A stretch of DNA of 64,000 nucleotides from Soonwooa buanensis (GCF_900167905.1 NZ_FUYZ01000001.1:609001-673000), one strand, 5' to 3'. Shown: positions 9,147 through 18,776, numbered from the stretch's first letter. Made by a program: numbers and translations. The notes: generated from the sequence alone by a model not told the origin.

Positions 9147-12100
9147 TTACTTAAAATACTCCACACCATTTTTGAAAATGTTGTGGTAGTTTGCAGTTGG
9201 AATGTTTTTCATTAAACCTTCTGCAAAACGTTCTGGATGTCCCATTCTTCCGAATATTTTACCATCCAAACTCGTGATTCCTTCAATTCCGAATAATGAA
9301 TTATTTGGATTGAACGGCATTCCGTGAGCGATGTTTCCATCAAAATCAATGTATTGTGTCGCGATTTGTCCATTTTTGTAAAGTTCCGTCAACACCTCTT
9401 CCGAAGCCATAAAACGACCTTCACCATGAGAAATCGGAATCGTATATTCCAAACCTTTCATACCTTTTAACCAAGGAGAATCTTCGTTAACAACTTTCAC
9501 ATTCACCATTTGAGAAATGTGTCTTCCAATGGCGTTGTGCGCCAATGTTGGAGAATTTGCGTCCAAATCACGGATTTCACCGTAAGGAAGCAAACCAGAT
9601 TTCACCAAAGCTTGGAAACCGTTGCAAATTCCTAAAATCATTCCGTCGCGTTGTAACAAAGCGTGAACAGCATCTTTCATCTTTTCGTTTTTCAAAACAT
9701 TCACAATGAACTTTGCTGAACCATCTGGCTCGTCACCCGCCGAGAAACCTCCCGAGAAAACCAAAATTTGAGATTGTTCGATTTCTTTTACCCAAGCATC
9801 GATACTTTCATTTAATTTATTAAAATCAAGATTGATTAACGGCAAACTCGAAACTTCCGCACCTTCTTTTCTGAAAGCATTTTGCGTTTCATATTCACAG
9901 TTCGTTCCAGGGAAAACTGGAGCAAAAACTTTAGGCTTAGCAAGATCATGTTTCTTAATATGAATCGTTCTTGGGTTTGTAGAATTTAAGCTTTCATCGA
10001 TATTAACAACGATTTTTTCATTCTCCGAAGTTGGGAAAAGATTTTCGAAAGTTCCAGTGAAAACAGATACTAGAGCCGAGACGCTAGATTCAAGACCATT
10101 TATTGTGAGTGTTGAATTTTCAACAACATTTCCGATTTTTTGTATAGTTGGATGCGATAATTCCTCAACAGATTCAATGATTAATCCACCAATATTTTTT
10201 TCTAAAATTTGATTTTCATTTAAAGAAACGGTCGCTCCAAGATTATTTCCAAAAGCCATTTTAGCCAATGCAACTGCTACTCCACCTTCTTTGATGGTTT
10301 TTGCAGAAACAATGGTTTTTCGTAAAATTCCATCATGAATAAACTCGTAAATGTCTTTTAAAACCTCATAATTAGGAAGTCCATTTTCGTCCGCTTGATG
10401 GTAAAAATGATACAAATGATTTCCTGCCAATTTGAATTCTGGCGAAATAATATGACGCTTCACGCCGTTTGCACAAGCAAAAGAAATCAAAGTTGGCGGA
10501 ACATTAATGTTCTGGAATGTCCCACTCATGGAGTCTTTTCCTCCGATTGCAGCCAATCCAAGATTCATTTGAGCATTGTAAGCTCCCAACAACGACGCCA
10601 TTGGCTTGCCCCATTTATCAGCTTGATTTCCTAATTTCTCAAAATATTCTTGGAAACTCAAACGTATTTTTTTGTAATCGCCACCCATCGCAACGATTTT
10701 AGAAACGCTTTCTACAACAGCATTTGCAGCACCAACCATCGAGTTTTGACTCGAAATATCGGCATCAAATCCCCAACTCGCCAAAGAAACGGTTTCTATA
10801 TTTTCAGCGTTCAAAATTGGAAGCGTTTGCACCGAGCCTTCCATTTCTGTCAACTGATATTTTCCTCCCAAAGGCATCGCAACCGTCGTCGCTCCCACCG
10901 AAGCATCGAACATTTCTAACAAACCTTTTTGAGAAGCATTATTTTTATCTTTTAAAATATTTACAAAATTGTCTTCTGTAAAGGCTATTTTTTCTGTTTT
11001 TACAGGCTCTAAGTGAGAAATCTCAACCGTTTGTGTTTTCGCACAACCGTTCGTATCCAAGAAATCACGACTTAAATCCACAATCTTGTTGCCTTTCCAG
11101 AACATTTGCATTCTTCCAGAATCGGTCACTTTTGCAACGACAACCGCTTTGATGTTTTCTTTTTCGCAGAACTCAATGAATTTAGCTTCGTCTTTCGCTT
11201 CGATAACAACCGCCATTCTTTCTTGAGATTCAGAAATCGCCAATTCAGTTCCGTTCAAACCTTCATATTTTAAAGGCAAAACATCCAAATTAATTTCCAA
11301 AGAATCTGCAATTTCACCAATCGCAACAGAAACGCCACCCGCTCCAAAATCGTTTGATTTCTTAATTAAAGTCGTTACTTCAGGATTTCTAAACAAACGT
11401 TGAATTTTACGTTCCTCAACAGCATTTCCTTTTTGAACTTCCGTAGAAAGTGTATGAATAGAGGTTTCGTCTTGCTCTTTTGAACTTCCCGTTGCTCCAC
11501 CAACACCATCACGACCCGTTGCACCGCCTAAAAGCACAACAATATCACCATTTTCAGGCTTTTCACGACGAACCCACGTTTTTGGAACCGCACCAACTAC
11601 GAAACCAACTTCCATTCTCTTGGCTTTGTAACCTTCATGGTAAATTTCGTTCACTAAAGTTGTCGCCAAACCGATTTGGTTTCCATACGATGAATAACCG
11701 TTTGCAGCTTGTTTCGTAATCGTTCTTTGGGGAAGTTTTCCCGCAATTGTATCTGAAATTGGTTCTAAAACATTTCCCGCACCCGTCAAACGCATCGCCT
11801 GATACACAAACGCACGCCCAGACAAAGGGTCACGAATCGCACCACCAAGGCACGTTGAAGCTCCACCAAAAGGCTCAATTTCCGTTGGGTGATTGTGAGT
11901 TTCGTTTTTGAACAACAAATACCAAGGTTCTTTTTTTCCGTCGTATTCAGCTTCGATTTCAATGGTACATGCGTTGATTTCGTCTGAAACCACAAGGTTT
12001 TCTAAGTTCCCCGTTTTGCGGAAATATTTGGCAGCGATAGTTCCCAAATCCATTAAAGAAATTGGTTTTTCTTCGCGTCCTAAGAATTTTCTTTTTTCTA

Positions 12101-12836
12101 AATAATCATTGAAAATAGTTTCCAAAGTCGATTTAAACTGACCTTTGAATTCAATTTCTGTTAATTCTGTTTCGAAAGTCGTGTGACGACAATGGTCGCT
12201 CCAATAGGTATCCAAAACTTTAAGTTCGGTTTCGGTTGGATTTCTGTTTTCTGATTTAAAATGAGCTTGAATAAACTCTAAATCGTCCAGTCCAAATGCA
12301 AAACCTATCTTATCATAAAAGTTTTTCAATTCCTCTGAACTCCAATCTTTAAAACCATCATAAACAATAACTGGTTGTGGCTCGTTCTCAGCAGGAATTT
12401 CTAATTTTGATAAATCTTTTTCTTTAGATTCTACTTTATTAATCAACAAATCCTTGATTTTTATCAAATCTGAATCGTTGATTCCCGAAAGTTCAATTAA
12501 TTTTCCACTTCTAACTGTTGCGTTGCCATTTTGCGTCAACAAAGCGATGCATTGCTCCGCAGAATCGGCTCTTTGGTCGTATTGACCTGGAAGAAATTCG
12601 GTTGCGAAAAATGTATTCTTCACAGGATTTTCTTCGTGCAGAATATCAGTAACCGGATCCACAAAAGTAGAATTCACCACTTTTTGAAAATCGGCATCTT
12701 CAATTCCGAAAATATCGTAAACATTATAAACTTTCACGCTTTCGATGTTGGGAACGATGTTCAAGATTTCCGAAAAAATCTTTAGACTTTCCACATCAAA
12801 CAAGCCTTTCTTTTCTACAAAAATTCTTTTATTCAT
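9147..12836 (-). CDS. purL: phosphoribosylformylglycinamidine synthase (large, single-chain type)
   Basis: A 1229-residue enzyme for the fourth step of purine synthesis (FGAR + Gln + ATP to FGAM). This is the fused type found in gammaproteobacteria and eukaryotes, not the PurS/PurQ/PurL split. The order is an N-terminal PurS-like region, a linker, two AIR-synthase-like halves (SDHCRHTTFETEL and the NETHNHPTEIEPFGGAST active site near residues 310-330), and a C-terminal class-I glutaminase starting at VFPGTNCE, with nucleophile Cys in LGICNGFQAL and the His/Glu pair in GRMGHPER. It is downstream of purB with a hairpin between them, so co-transcription would be partial. Confidence 0.96.
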   Translation of the reverse strand: MNKRIFVEKKGLFDVESLKIFSEILNIVPNIESVKVYNVYDIFGIEDADFQKVVNSTFVDPVTDILHEENPVKNTFFATEFLPGQYDQRADSAEQCIALLTQNGNATVRSGKLIELSGINDSDLIKIKDLLINKVESKEKDLSKLEIPAENEPQPVIVYDGFKDWSSEELKNFYDKIGFAFGLDDLEFIQAHFKSENRNPTETELKVLDTYWSDHCRHTTFETELTEIEFKGQFKSTLETIFNDYLEKRKFLGREEKPISLMDLGTIAAKYFRKTGNLENLVVSDEINACTIEIEAEYDGKKEPWYLLFKNETHNHPTEIEPFGGASTCLGGAIRDPLSGRAFVYQAMRLTGAGNVLEPISDTIAGKLPQRTITKQAANGYSSYGNQIGLATTLVNEIYHEGYKAKRMEVGFVVGAVPKTWVRREKPENGDIVVLLGGATGRDGVGGATGSSKEQDETSIHTLSTEVQKGNAVEERKIQRLFRNPEVTTLIKKSNDFGAGGVSVAIGEIADSLEINLDVLPLKYEGLNGTELAISESQERMAVVIEAKDEAKFIEFCEKENIKAVVVAKVTDSGRMQMFWKGNKIVDLSRDFLDTNGCAKTQTVEISHLEPVKTEKIAFTEDNFVNILKDKNNASQKGLLEMFDASVGATTVAMPLGGKYQLTEMEGSVQTLPILNAENIETVSLASWGFDADISSQNSMVGAANAVVESVSKIVAMGGDYKKIRLSFQEYFEKLGNQADKWGKPMASLLGAYNAQMNLGLAAIGGKDSMSGTFQNINVPPTLISFACANGVKRHIISPEFKLAGNHLYHFYHQADENGLPNYEVLKDIYEFIHDGILRKTIVSAKTIKEGGVAVALAKMAFGNNLGATVSLNENQILEKNIGGLIIESVEELSHPTIQKIGNVVENSTLTINGLESSVSALVSVFTGTFENLFPTSENEKIVVNIDESLNSTNPRTIHIKKHDLAKPKVFAPVFPGTNCEYETQNAFRKEGAEVSSLPLINLDFNKLNESIDAWVKEIEQSQILVFSGGFSAGDEPDGSAKFIVNVLKNEKMKDAVHALLQRDGMILGICNGFQALVKSGLLPYGEIRDLDANSPTLAHNAIGRHISQMVNVKVVNEDSPWLKGMKGLEYTIPISHGEGRFMASEEVLTELYKNGQIATQYIDFDGNIAHGMPFNPNNSLFGIEGITSLDGKIFGRMGHPERFAEGLMKNIPTANYHNIFKNGVEYFK

Positions 12837-12842
12837 TTTTTA

Positions 12843-12920
12843 TTAGATGTTAGATATTAGACATTAGATGTTAGACAAGAGACAACCCTCTAAATTCTAA
12901 CTTCTAATCTCTAACTTCTA
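12843..12920. repeat. TTAGATG-type heptamer repeats with an inverted counterpart
   Basis: Positions 12843-12876 hold tandem variants of TTAGATG/TTAGATA/TTAGACA, and 12890-12920 hold the complementary type (CTAACTT, CTAATCT). The two arms can fold into a long imperfect AT-rich stem in the purB-purL spacer. It is non-coding. Confidence 0.7.
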
Positions 12921-12935
12921 TTTTGTTAAAACAAA

Positions 12936-12956
12936 ATGCAGCCGACAAGACTGCAT
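12936..12956 (-). terminator. hairpin after purB
   Basis: ATGCAG paired with CTGCAT on the minus strand, followed by TTTTGTTTT; a second palindrome (ATTTTGTT/AACAAAAT, 12920-12937) overlaps its tail. It starts a few bases after the purB stop and probably works as an intrinsic terminator or attenuator before purL. Confidence 0.65.
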
Positions 12957-12961
12957 CAAAT

Positions 12962-14389
12962 TTATACTTTTAAATCTGCTTCAAGACCAATTAAATCCGA
13001 GTATTTATCCGTAATCGGCTTCGCCTCGTTTTGGATAAATTCTTCAGTTTGTATCGGTGCAAATCCGATGAAGTTTTTCGGATCCATTACTTCCGCAATC
13101 TTCGATTTATCCATTTTCAGGGAAGAATCGTTCATTAATCTTTCGATTAAGTCGTTTTCCTTGCCTTCCATTTTCACTTTTTTGGATGCTTCCATTGAGT
13201 GAACGCGGATGATTTCGTGAATTTCTTGACGGTCGCCACCAGCTTTCACTTCTTCCATAATCACATATTCGGTTGCCATGAACGGCAATTCTTCCATAAT
13301 GTGTTTGTGGATGCGGTTTTCGTACACAACCAATCCGTCCATAATGTTATTCCAAATCAACAAAATAGCGTCAATCGCTAAAAATGCTTGTGGAATGGTT
13401 AAACGCTTGTTTGCAGAATCGTCCAAAGTACGCTCAAACCACTGCGTAGAAGCTACCATCGCCGAACTTGACGACAACGACATTACGTATTTTGCCAAAG
13501 CTCCGATTCTTTCAGAACGCATAGGATTACGCTTGTACGCCATCGCTGATGAACCGATTTGGTTTTTCTCGAATGGCTCTTCAATTTCTTTTAAGTTTTG
13601 AAGTAAACGTAAATCGTTCGTGAATTTATGGGCAGATTGAGCAATGTTTGACAATAAAGCCACCACTTTTGCATCAATTTTTCTATCATACGTTTGTCCA
13701 GAAACGCCGAAAACTTTTTCGAAACCGAATCTTCTTGACAATTCTTTATCTAAATGTTTTACTTTGGAATAATCGCCATTGAAAAGCTCCAAGAAACTTG
13801 CTGCTGTTCCTGTAGTTCCTTTCACACCGCGGAATCTCAAAGTTTCTAAGAAAAATTCTAATTCTTCAAAATCCAAAATCAAAGATTGAAGCCACAAAGT
13901 TGCTCTCTTCCCAACCGTCGTTAATTGCGCAGGTTGGAAATGCGTGAAACCCAAAGTGGGCATATCTTTATATTTAATCGAGAAATCCGAAAGTTTTTTG
14001 ATCACGTTCACCAATTGTTTTCTAACAATTTTTAAACCGTCACGGATTTGAATTAAGTCAGTATTATCTCCAACAAACGCCGAAGTCGCTCCCAAATGGA
14101 TGATTCCTTTCGCCAACGGTGCAACGTCGCCATACGTGTGAACGTGCGCCATCACATCATGACGGAATTTTTTCTCGTAAGCCGCAGCAGCGTCAAAATC
14201 GATGTTTTCAGCTTGTTCTTTCAGTTGGTTGATTTGCTCGTCTGTGATGTCTAAGCCTAAATCTTTTTCGATTTCTGCCAATGCAATCCACAATTGTCTC
14301 CAAGTTCTGAATTTATTATTCGGGGAAAAATTGTAAAGCATTTCCTCACTTGAGTAGCGTTCTTCAAGAGGATTTTTGTAGGAATTCAT
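12962..14389 (-). CDS. purB: adenylosuccinate lyase
   Basis: A 475-residue fumarase/aspartase-superfamily enzyme acting twice in purine synthesis (SAICAR to AICAR, and adenylosuccinate to AMP). The superfamily signature is GSSAMAYKRNPMRSER with the catalytic Ser in the preceding flexible loop. Conserved region 1 is RHDVMAHVHTYGD and region 2 is GATSAFVGDNTDL. Length and the AYKRNP variant fit the longer, eukaryote-like PurB type. It is followed on the same strand by purL, a functional pairing in one pathway. Confidence 0.95.
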   Translation of the reverse strand: MNSYKNPLEERYSSEEMLYNFSPNNKFRTWRQLWIALAEIEKDLGLDITDEQINQLKEQAENIDFDAAAAYEKKFRHDVMAHVHTYGDVAPLAKGIIHLGATSAFVGDNTDLIQIRDGLKIVRKQLVNVIKKLSDFSIKYKDMPTLGFTHFQPAQLTTVGKRATLWLQSLILDFEELEFFLETLRFRGVKGTTGTAASFLELFNGDYSKVKHLDKELSRRFGFEKVFGVSGQTYDRKIDAKVVALLSNIAQSAHKFTNDLRLLQNLKEIEEPFEKNQIGSSAMAYKRNPMRSERIGALAKYVMSLSSSSAMVASTQWFERTLDDSANKRLTIPQAFLAIDAILLIWNNIMDGLVVYENRIHKHIMEELPFMATEYVIMEEVKAGGDRQEIHEIIRVHSMEASKKVKMEGKENDLIERLMNDSSLKMDKSKIAEVMDPKNFIGFAPIQTEEFIQNEAKPITDKYSDLIGLEADLKV

Positions 14390-14415
14390 TCTTTCTTTTT
14401 ACTTTTTTAGATGTA

Positions 14416-14423
14416 CAAAAATA
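14416..14423 (-). promoter_or_regulatory. -7 element of purB
   Basis: TATTTTTG on the minus strand, 26 bases upstream of the purB ATG. It lies directly behind the T tract of the preceding gene's terminator, so that terminator and this promoter are packed within about 45 bases. Confidence 0.55.
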
Positions 14424-14430
14424 AACAAAA

Positions 14431-14459
14431 AAAACCTGAATTAAAAGAATTCAGGTTTT
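14431..14459 (-). terminator. intrinsic terminator of the glutamate-synthase-like gene
   Basis: A perfect 12-bp stem (AAAACCTGAATT/AATTCAGGTTTT) with a 5-base loop and a long T run on the minus strand, 32 bases after the stop at 14492. Confidence 0.88.
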
Positions 14460-14491
14460 ATATATTGCTATCAAACAGTCATTAATATCAA

Positions 14492-16000
14492 TTATCTTTT
14501 TCTTACATTTCCTAAAACATCAGGGAAGTAAGTGTCTGCTAAATGTTCGAACTCGTCACCTCGCATAAACATTGAAGCATCAACTTGGTCATAAGATGTT
14601 CTACCAGCCGCAGCAATCAACTCATTGCAAGTATGTAATGTATTCTTGTGGAAGTGATAAACACGTTCTGCTTTATCCGTAACATCAAGACCTTTGATCA
14701 ACATTTTATTTTGCGTTGCTACACCCGTTGGACATGTGTTAGAGTTACATTGTAAAGCTTGGATACAACCCAAAGCAAACATAAATCCACGTGCATTGTT
14801 ACAAGCATCTGCACCCATCGCAACTGCTCTCAAAATATCTAAAGACGTCAATACTTTTCCAGAAGCGATAATTTTAACTTTATCTCTAACATTAAAGTTT
14901 TTCAGTGTCGAGTTTACAAAAATTAAAGCAGGTTCTAATGGCATACCAACACCATCCGAAAACTCTGGCGGCGCAGCACCTGTACCACCTTCAGCACCAT
15001 CAACGGTAATAAAATCTGGGTAGATTTTAAGAACATTCATCTGTGCACAGATTTCTTCAAATTCTTTAGTATCACCGATACAAAGTTTGAAACCTACTGG
15101 CTTACCACCAGATAAATCTCTAAGTTGTTTTACGAATTGTAATAATCCCGCAGCCGTTGAGAATGCGCTATGCCCTGGAGGCGACAATACCGTGATACCT
15201 GGCTTTACGTGACGGATTGCAGCAATCTCTGGTGTATTTTTAACACCTGGAAGTACCCCACCATGACCTGGCTTAGCACCTTGAGAAAGTTTAATCTCAA
15301 TCATTTTTACATTATCGATTGTCGCATACTTCGTAAACAATTCAGGGTTGAATTTCCCTTCATCATCACGACATCCAAAATATCCTGTACCAATTTGCCA
15401 ACACAAATCTCCACCTTCCATATGATATGGAGAAATTCCTCCTTCACCAGTGTTATGATAGAATTGTCCTTTTTTTGCACCTCTGTTAAGCGAGATATGC
15501 GCTCTGTCAGACAATGCACCAAATGACATTGCAGAAATATTAAATAAAGACGCACTGTATGGTTGCAAACAATCTGGTCCACCAATTGTCGTTCTTGGCA
15601 ATTCGTGCGACGGCGATTTAGCATAAATAGAATGCTTAATACCTTCGTATTTTCTATTGTTGATTTCTAGTTGAGTACCGAAAGCTACCGTGTCGCTAAT
15701 ATTTTTTGCACGACGATAAGCTGCCGATCTTTGATTTCTTGGGAAAGGTTTACCATCGGTTTCTCTCTCAATGAAATACTGTTGAATTTCGGGAGAAATC
15801 CCTTCCAGCATATAACGGAAAAGTCCTAATACAGGGAAGTTTCTCAAAATTGCATGTTTGGTCTGCGTGGCATTGAAAATACCTAAAATGTAAATAGCAG
15901 CCAACGTAATTGGAATCCAATAATGGGCTTTGATAAGAACAGCAATAACTGTCGTTGCAAGGACTAATACCAGTCCCCATGTAAGGAATTTATCTCTCAT
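14492..16000 (-). CDS. membrane-anchored FMN-binding glutamate synthase family protein
   Basis: A 502-residue protein. Two membrane segments sit at the N terminus (about residues 7-42). The rest is an FMN (alpha/beta)8 barrel like the synthase domain of GltB (GAKPGHGGVLPGVKNTPEIA, TVDGAEGGTGAAP, SGKVLTSLDILRAVAMGAD). The 3Fe-4S ligands are intact as C-x5-C-x4-C in the CIQALQCNSNTC segment, followed by PTGVATQ. The glutaminase domain of GltB and a GltD partner are both missing here, so the electron donor and real substrate are unknown. It is widespread as a stand-alone protein in bacteria. It is a single gene with its own promoter and terminator. Confidence 0.85.
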   Translation of the reverse strand: MRDKFLTWGLVLVLATTVIAVLIKAHYWIPITLAAIYILGIFNATQTKHAILRNFPVLGLFRYMLEGISPEIQQYFIERETDGKPFPRNQRSAAYRRAKNISDTVAFGTQLEINNRKYEGIKHSIYAKSPSHELPRTTIGGPDCLQPYSASLFNISAMSFGALSDRAHISLNRGAKKGQFYHNTGEGGISPYHMEGGDLCWQIGTGYFGCRDDEGKFNPELFTKYATIDNVKMIEIKLSQGAKPGHGGVLPGVKNTPEIAAIRHVKPGITVLSPPGHSAFSTAAGLLQFVKQLRDLSGGKPVGFKLCIGDTKEFEEICAQMNVLKIYPDFITVDGAEGGTGAAPPEFSDGVGMPLEPALIFVNSTLKNFNVRDKVKIIASGKVLTSLDILRAVAMGADACNNARGFMFALGCIQALQCNSNTCPTGVATQNKMLIKGLDVTDKAERVYHFHKNTLHTCNELIAAAGRTSYDQVDASMFMRGDEFEHLADTYFPDVLGNVRKR

Positions 16001-16023
16001 TTTTAAGGGAAATTAAATTCCAG

Positions 16024-16031
16024 CAAATATA
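16024..16031 (-). promoter_or_regulatory. -7 element of the glutamate-synthase-like gene
   Basis: TATATTTG on the minus strand, 23 bases before the ATG; exact TAnnTTTG match with no clear TTG partner. Confidence 0.5.
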
Positions 16032-16190
16032 ATATTAATATTTAATAAATAGTAAATAATTACATCATCTTAGACAAAAAAATCGATTGTGAATTTCAAA
16101 AAAATTCATAAATAAAATTAAGAATATGTAAATAATTTAAATCTTTAAAATCTTTTTGAAGAAAGTTTAAATAAACTTCGTTTTTAGTAC

Positions 16191-16223
16191 AAAAAAAAGA
16201 TTTAGAAAATTTCTAAATCTTTT
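16191..16223 (-). terminator. intrinsic terminator of pyrH-frr
   Basis: A 13-base arm (AAAGATTTAGAAA) pairs with TTTCTAAATCTTT almost without a loop and is followed on the minus strand by eight T residues, just after the frr stop. It is AT-rich but long. Confidence 0.78.
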
Positions 16224-16230
16224 AATTTTT

Positions 16231-16785
16231 TTAAACTTTTAAGATCTCTGCTTCTTTAACTTTGAAAGCATCATCTACTTTTTTAATATATTGATCTGTA
16301 AGATCTTGAATGTCTTTCTCAGCACCTTTTATTAAGTCTTCAGAAACGCCATCCAACTTTTTAAGATCCTTCATACCTTCTTGACGAGCATTTCTAACAA
16401 CAATTTTACTTTGCTCTGCTTCGCCTTTAGCTTGTTTTGCTAAATCTCTACGACGCTCTTCTGTTAAAGGCGGAACGTTAAGGATGATAACATCACCATT
16501 ATTAGAAGGTGCAAATCCTAAGTTAGAGTTGATAATAGCTTTTTCGATAGCACTAACCGCTCCTCTATCCCAAGGTTGAATAGAAATAGTCATCGCATCT
16601 GGCACAGATACGTTAGCAACTTGGTTAATAGGTGTCATAGAACCATAATATTCTACCATAACATCTTGTACCATACTTGTTGACGCTCTACCCGCTCTGA
16701 TTTTTTGAAAAGCATGATCCAAATGCTTAAGCGCAGCATCCATCTCTTCCTTTACCGATGCTGTGATGAGTTCTAATTCTTCCAT
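16231..16785 (-). CDS. frr: ribosome recycling factor
   Basis: A 184-residue protein that splits post-termination ribosomes together with EF-G. The standard motifs are present: RAGRASTSMVQDVMVEYYG near residues 30-50, and the KQAKGEAEQSKIVVRNARQ helix of the tRNA-mimic domain near residues 117-135. Length is normal. It is the second gene after pyrH (101-bp gap), the usual bacterial order pyrH-frr. Confidence 0.96.
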   Translation of the reverse strand: MEELELITASVKEEMDAALKHLDHAFQKIRAGRASTSMVQDVMVEYYGSMTPINQVANVSVPDAMTISIQPWDRGAVSAIEKAIINSNLGFAPSNNGDVIILNVPPLTEERRRDLAKQAKGEAEQSKIVVRNARQEGMKDLKKLDGVSEDLIKGAEKDIQDLTDQYIKKVDDAFKVKEAEILKV

Positions 16786-16886
16786 TATTTATTTAAAGTT
16801 TGATAATTAACAATTTTGTTTTAAAATTTGAAATTCTGCAATAATAATTGTTTTATTACAAAAACTCCAAGTTTATTGATTTATTA

Positions 16887-17591
16887 TTAGTTAACCAATG
16901 TACCAATCATTTCTCCATCTACAAGACGCGCAAGATTACCTTGTTTGTTCATATCAAAAACGATGATTGGCAATTTATTCTCATGACTCAAAGTAAAAGC
17001 AGTCATGTCCATTACTTTTAGATTTTTCTCGAAAACTTCTTCAAAAGAAAGACTATTAAATTTAACAGCATCAGCGTTTTTTTCTGGATCGCTATCGTAG
17101 ATACCATCAACTCTTGTCCCTTTCAAGATAACATCAGCATCGATTTCGATAGCACGAAGCGTCGCTGCTGTATCTGTCGTAAAATATGGATTACCAGTAC
17201 CTGCTCCAAAAATAACAACTCTACCTTTTTCAAGATGACGAACTGCTCTTCTTTTAATAAAAGGTTCTGCAACTTTATCCATTTCGATAGCAGATTGAAG
17301 TCTAGTTTTGATACCAGCATCTTCCAAAGCGCCTTGCAAAGCCATACCGTTGATAACCGTTGCCAACATCCCCATATAATCGCCTTGTACACGATCCATA
17401 CCTTTTGCAGCACCAGCCAATCCTCTGAAAATATTTCCTCCTCCGATAACAATTGCTACTTCGCAACCTTTGTCTACAACTTTTTTAATTTCATCCGCAT
17501 ATTCCTTAAGACGATCGTTATCAATACCGTATTGACGTTCTCCCATCAAGGCTTCTCCACTTAGTTTTAAAAGGATTCTTTTATATTTCAT
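16887..17591 (-). CDS. pyrH: UMP kinase
   Basis: A 234-residue amino-acid-kinase-fold enzyme that phosphorylates UMP to UDP. The N-terminal [11 protein letters not shown] nucleotide site, the [10 protein letters not shown] glycine loop, and [13 protein letters not shown] for UMP binding are all present. Its length and lack of extra domains match bacterial hexameric PyrH. It leads a pyrH-frr operon and is divergent from porQ, with which it shares a 165-bp promoter region. Confidence 0.96.
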   Translation of the reverse strand: MKYKRILLKLSGEALMGERQYGIDNDRLKEYADEIKKVVDKGCEVAIVIGGGNIFRGLAGAAKGMDRVQGDYMGMLATVINGMALQGALEDAGIKTRLQSAIEMDKVAEPFIKRRAVRHLEKGRVVIFGAGTGNPYFTTDTAATLRAIEIDADVILKGTRVDGIYDSDPEKNADAVKFNSLSFEEVFEKNLKVMDMTAFTLSHENKLPIIVFDMNKQGNLARLVDGEMIGTLVN

Positions 17592-17670
17592 CTTTTCTTT
17601 TTTATGAATTTTTAATTAAAAAATGATACGCTGATTATAAGGTTTCATTTTTTTTAAATTTTTACTGCTG

Positions 17671-17678
17671 CAAATATA
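17671..17678 (-). promoter_or_regulatory. -7 element of pyrH-frr
   Basis: TATATTTG on the minus strand, about 80 bases upstream of the pyrH ATG, giving a fairly long leader. No good -33 element. Confidence 0.5.
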
Positions 17679-17730
17679 AGGAATGCAACAGAATTACGTT
17701 ATGAAGAAATAAGTTTAACGTCTAAATATT

Positions 17731-17759
17731 TTGTTAAATTTTAAAAAAATCTATTTTTG
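17731..17759 (+). promoter_or_regulatory. promoter of porQ-cmk
   Basis: TTG (17731-17733), 18 bases, then TATTTTTG (17752-17759): the best-spaced -33/-7 pair in the window. Transcription should begin near 17765, which decides the porQ start codon. Confidence 0.8.
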
Positions 17760-17777
17760 CAAATAAGAGAAGTGATT

Positions 17778-18776
17778 TTGAAGAAGATTTCTATTTTAGC
17801 TTTAGCGATATGCAGTAGTTTGGTGTATGCACAGTTAGGTACCAATGTATATCCTTTTCTAAATATCCCTGTATCTGCCCGACAATCTGCTTTGGGCGGC
17901 GATGCTGTATCCATAAGGGATTACGACGTTAACATGACCGCAGCCAATCCATCTTTGATGAATCTGGAAATGGATGATATGGTGTCTGTAAACTACGCTT
18001 CATATCTTGCAGATTCCAAAATAGGAACCATTAGCTATGTTAAAGATCTGGAACAAGGCCATCTTGTTTCTATTAATGCACGCTATATGGATTACGGAAA
18101 AATGCCGCGTACCGACGAAGCAGCCAACATTCTTGGAGATTTTTCTGCGATGGATGCCTCGATTGGAGCTGGTTACGCTTATCAATTCGAAGACGAATGG
18201 ACTATAGGCGCCAACGTTAATTTTGTAACATCTAAAATTGACACTTATAGTTCGATGGCGGTTTCTGCAAACGCAGGTGTTACCTATCACAATCCTCGCT
18301 CTAATGAGACTTTGACTTTAGTTGCTCGTAATTTTGGTTATCAATTTAAGCCTTTTAATGGCGTTCGAGAAGATTTACCTTTTAGAATAGATTTAGGTTA
18401 TACCAAAATTTTGGATCAATTTCCAGCTGCTATTACTGTGACATTACACGATTTACAAAAATTTAATATTTCGCAAGACTTCAATGTTAATGGACAACCT
18501 GTCAACTTTGGAAGAAAAGTCTTAGATCATTTATCTCTTGGTGTTGAATTGTTTCCGCAACAAGCATTTAACTTAAGATTTGGCTACAATGTTAAACGTG
18601 GTAACGAAATGGCAATTCTGGATCAAAGAAATTTCTCAGGACTTTCGGCAGGATTTGGAATTAAAATTTCTTATTTCAAATTTGATTATTCGCACGCGAG
18701 ATATCATAACTCATCCAATGTCAATATGTTTGGGCTAAGTGTTGATCTTATCGAAATAAGTGGAAATCGTCGTTAA
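17778..18776 (+). CDS. porQ: type IX secretion system outer-membrane protein PorQ
   Basis: A beta-barrel-type outer-membrane protein of the PorQ family, linked to the type IX secretion attachment complex, which works with PorU/PorV/PorZ. The mature N terminus has the family block GTNVYPFLNIPVSARQSALG and SIRDYDVNMTAANPSLM, followed by alternating aromatic strands to the end (332 residues). The frame opens at TTG 17757, but that codon lies inside the -7 promoter element. I chose TTG 17778, which gives a clean signal peptide (LKKISILALAICSSLVYAQ, cleavage after Ala-Gln region); GTG 17772 is the alternative. It is followed by cmk, a common porQ neighbour in Bacteroidota. Confidence 0.85.
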   Translation: MKKISILALAICSSLVYAQLGTNVYPFLNIPVSARQSALGGDAVSIRDYDVNMTAANPSLMNLEMDDMVSVNYASYLADSKIGTISYVKDLEQGHLVSINARYMDYGKMPRTDEAANILGDFSAMDASIGAGYAYQFEDEWTIGANVNFVTSKIDTYSSMAVSANAGVTYHNPRSNETLTLVARNFGYQFKPFNGVREDLPFRIDLGYTKILDQFPAAITVTLHDLQKFNISQDFNVNGQPVNFGRKVLDHLSLGVELFPQQAFNLRFGYNVKRGNEMAILDQRNFSGLSAGFGIKISYFKFDYSHARYHNSSNVNMFGLSVDLIEISGNRR

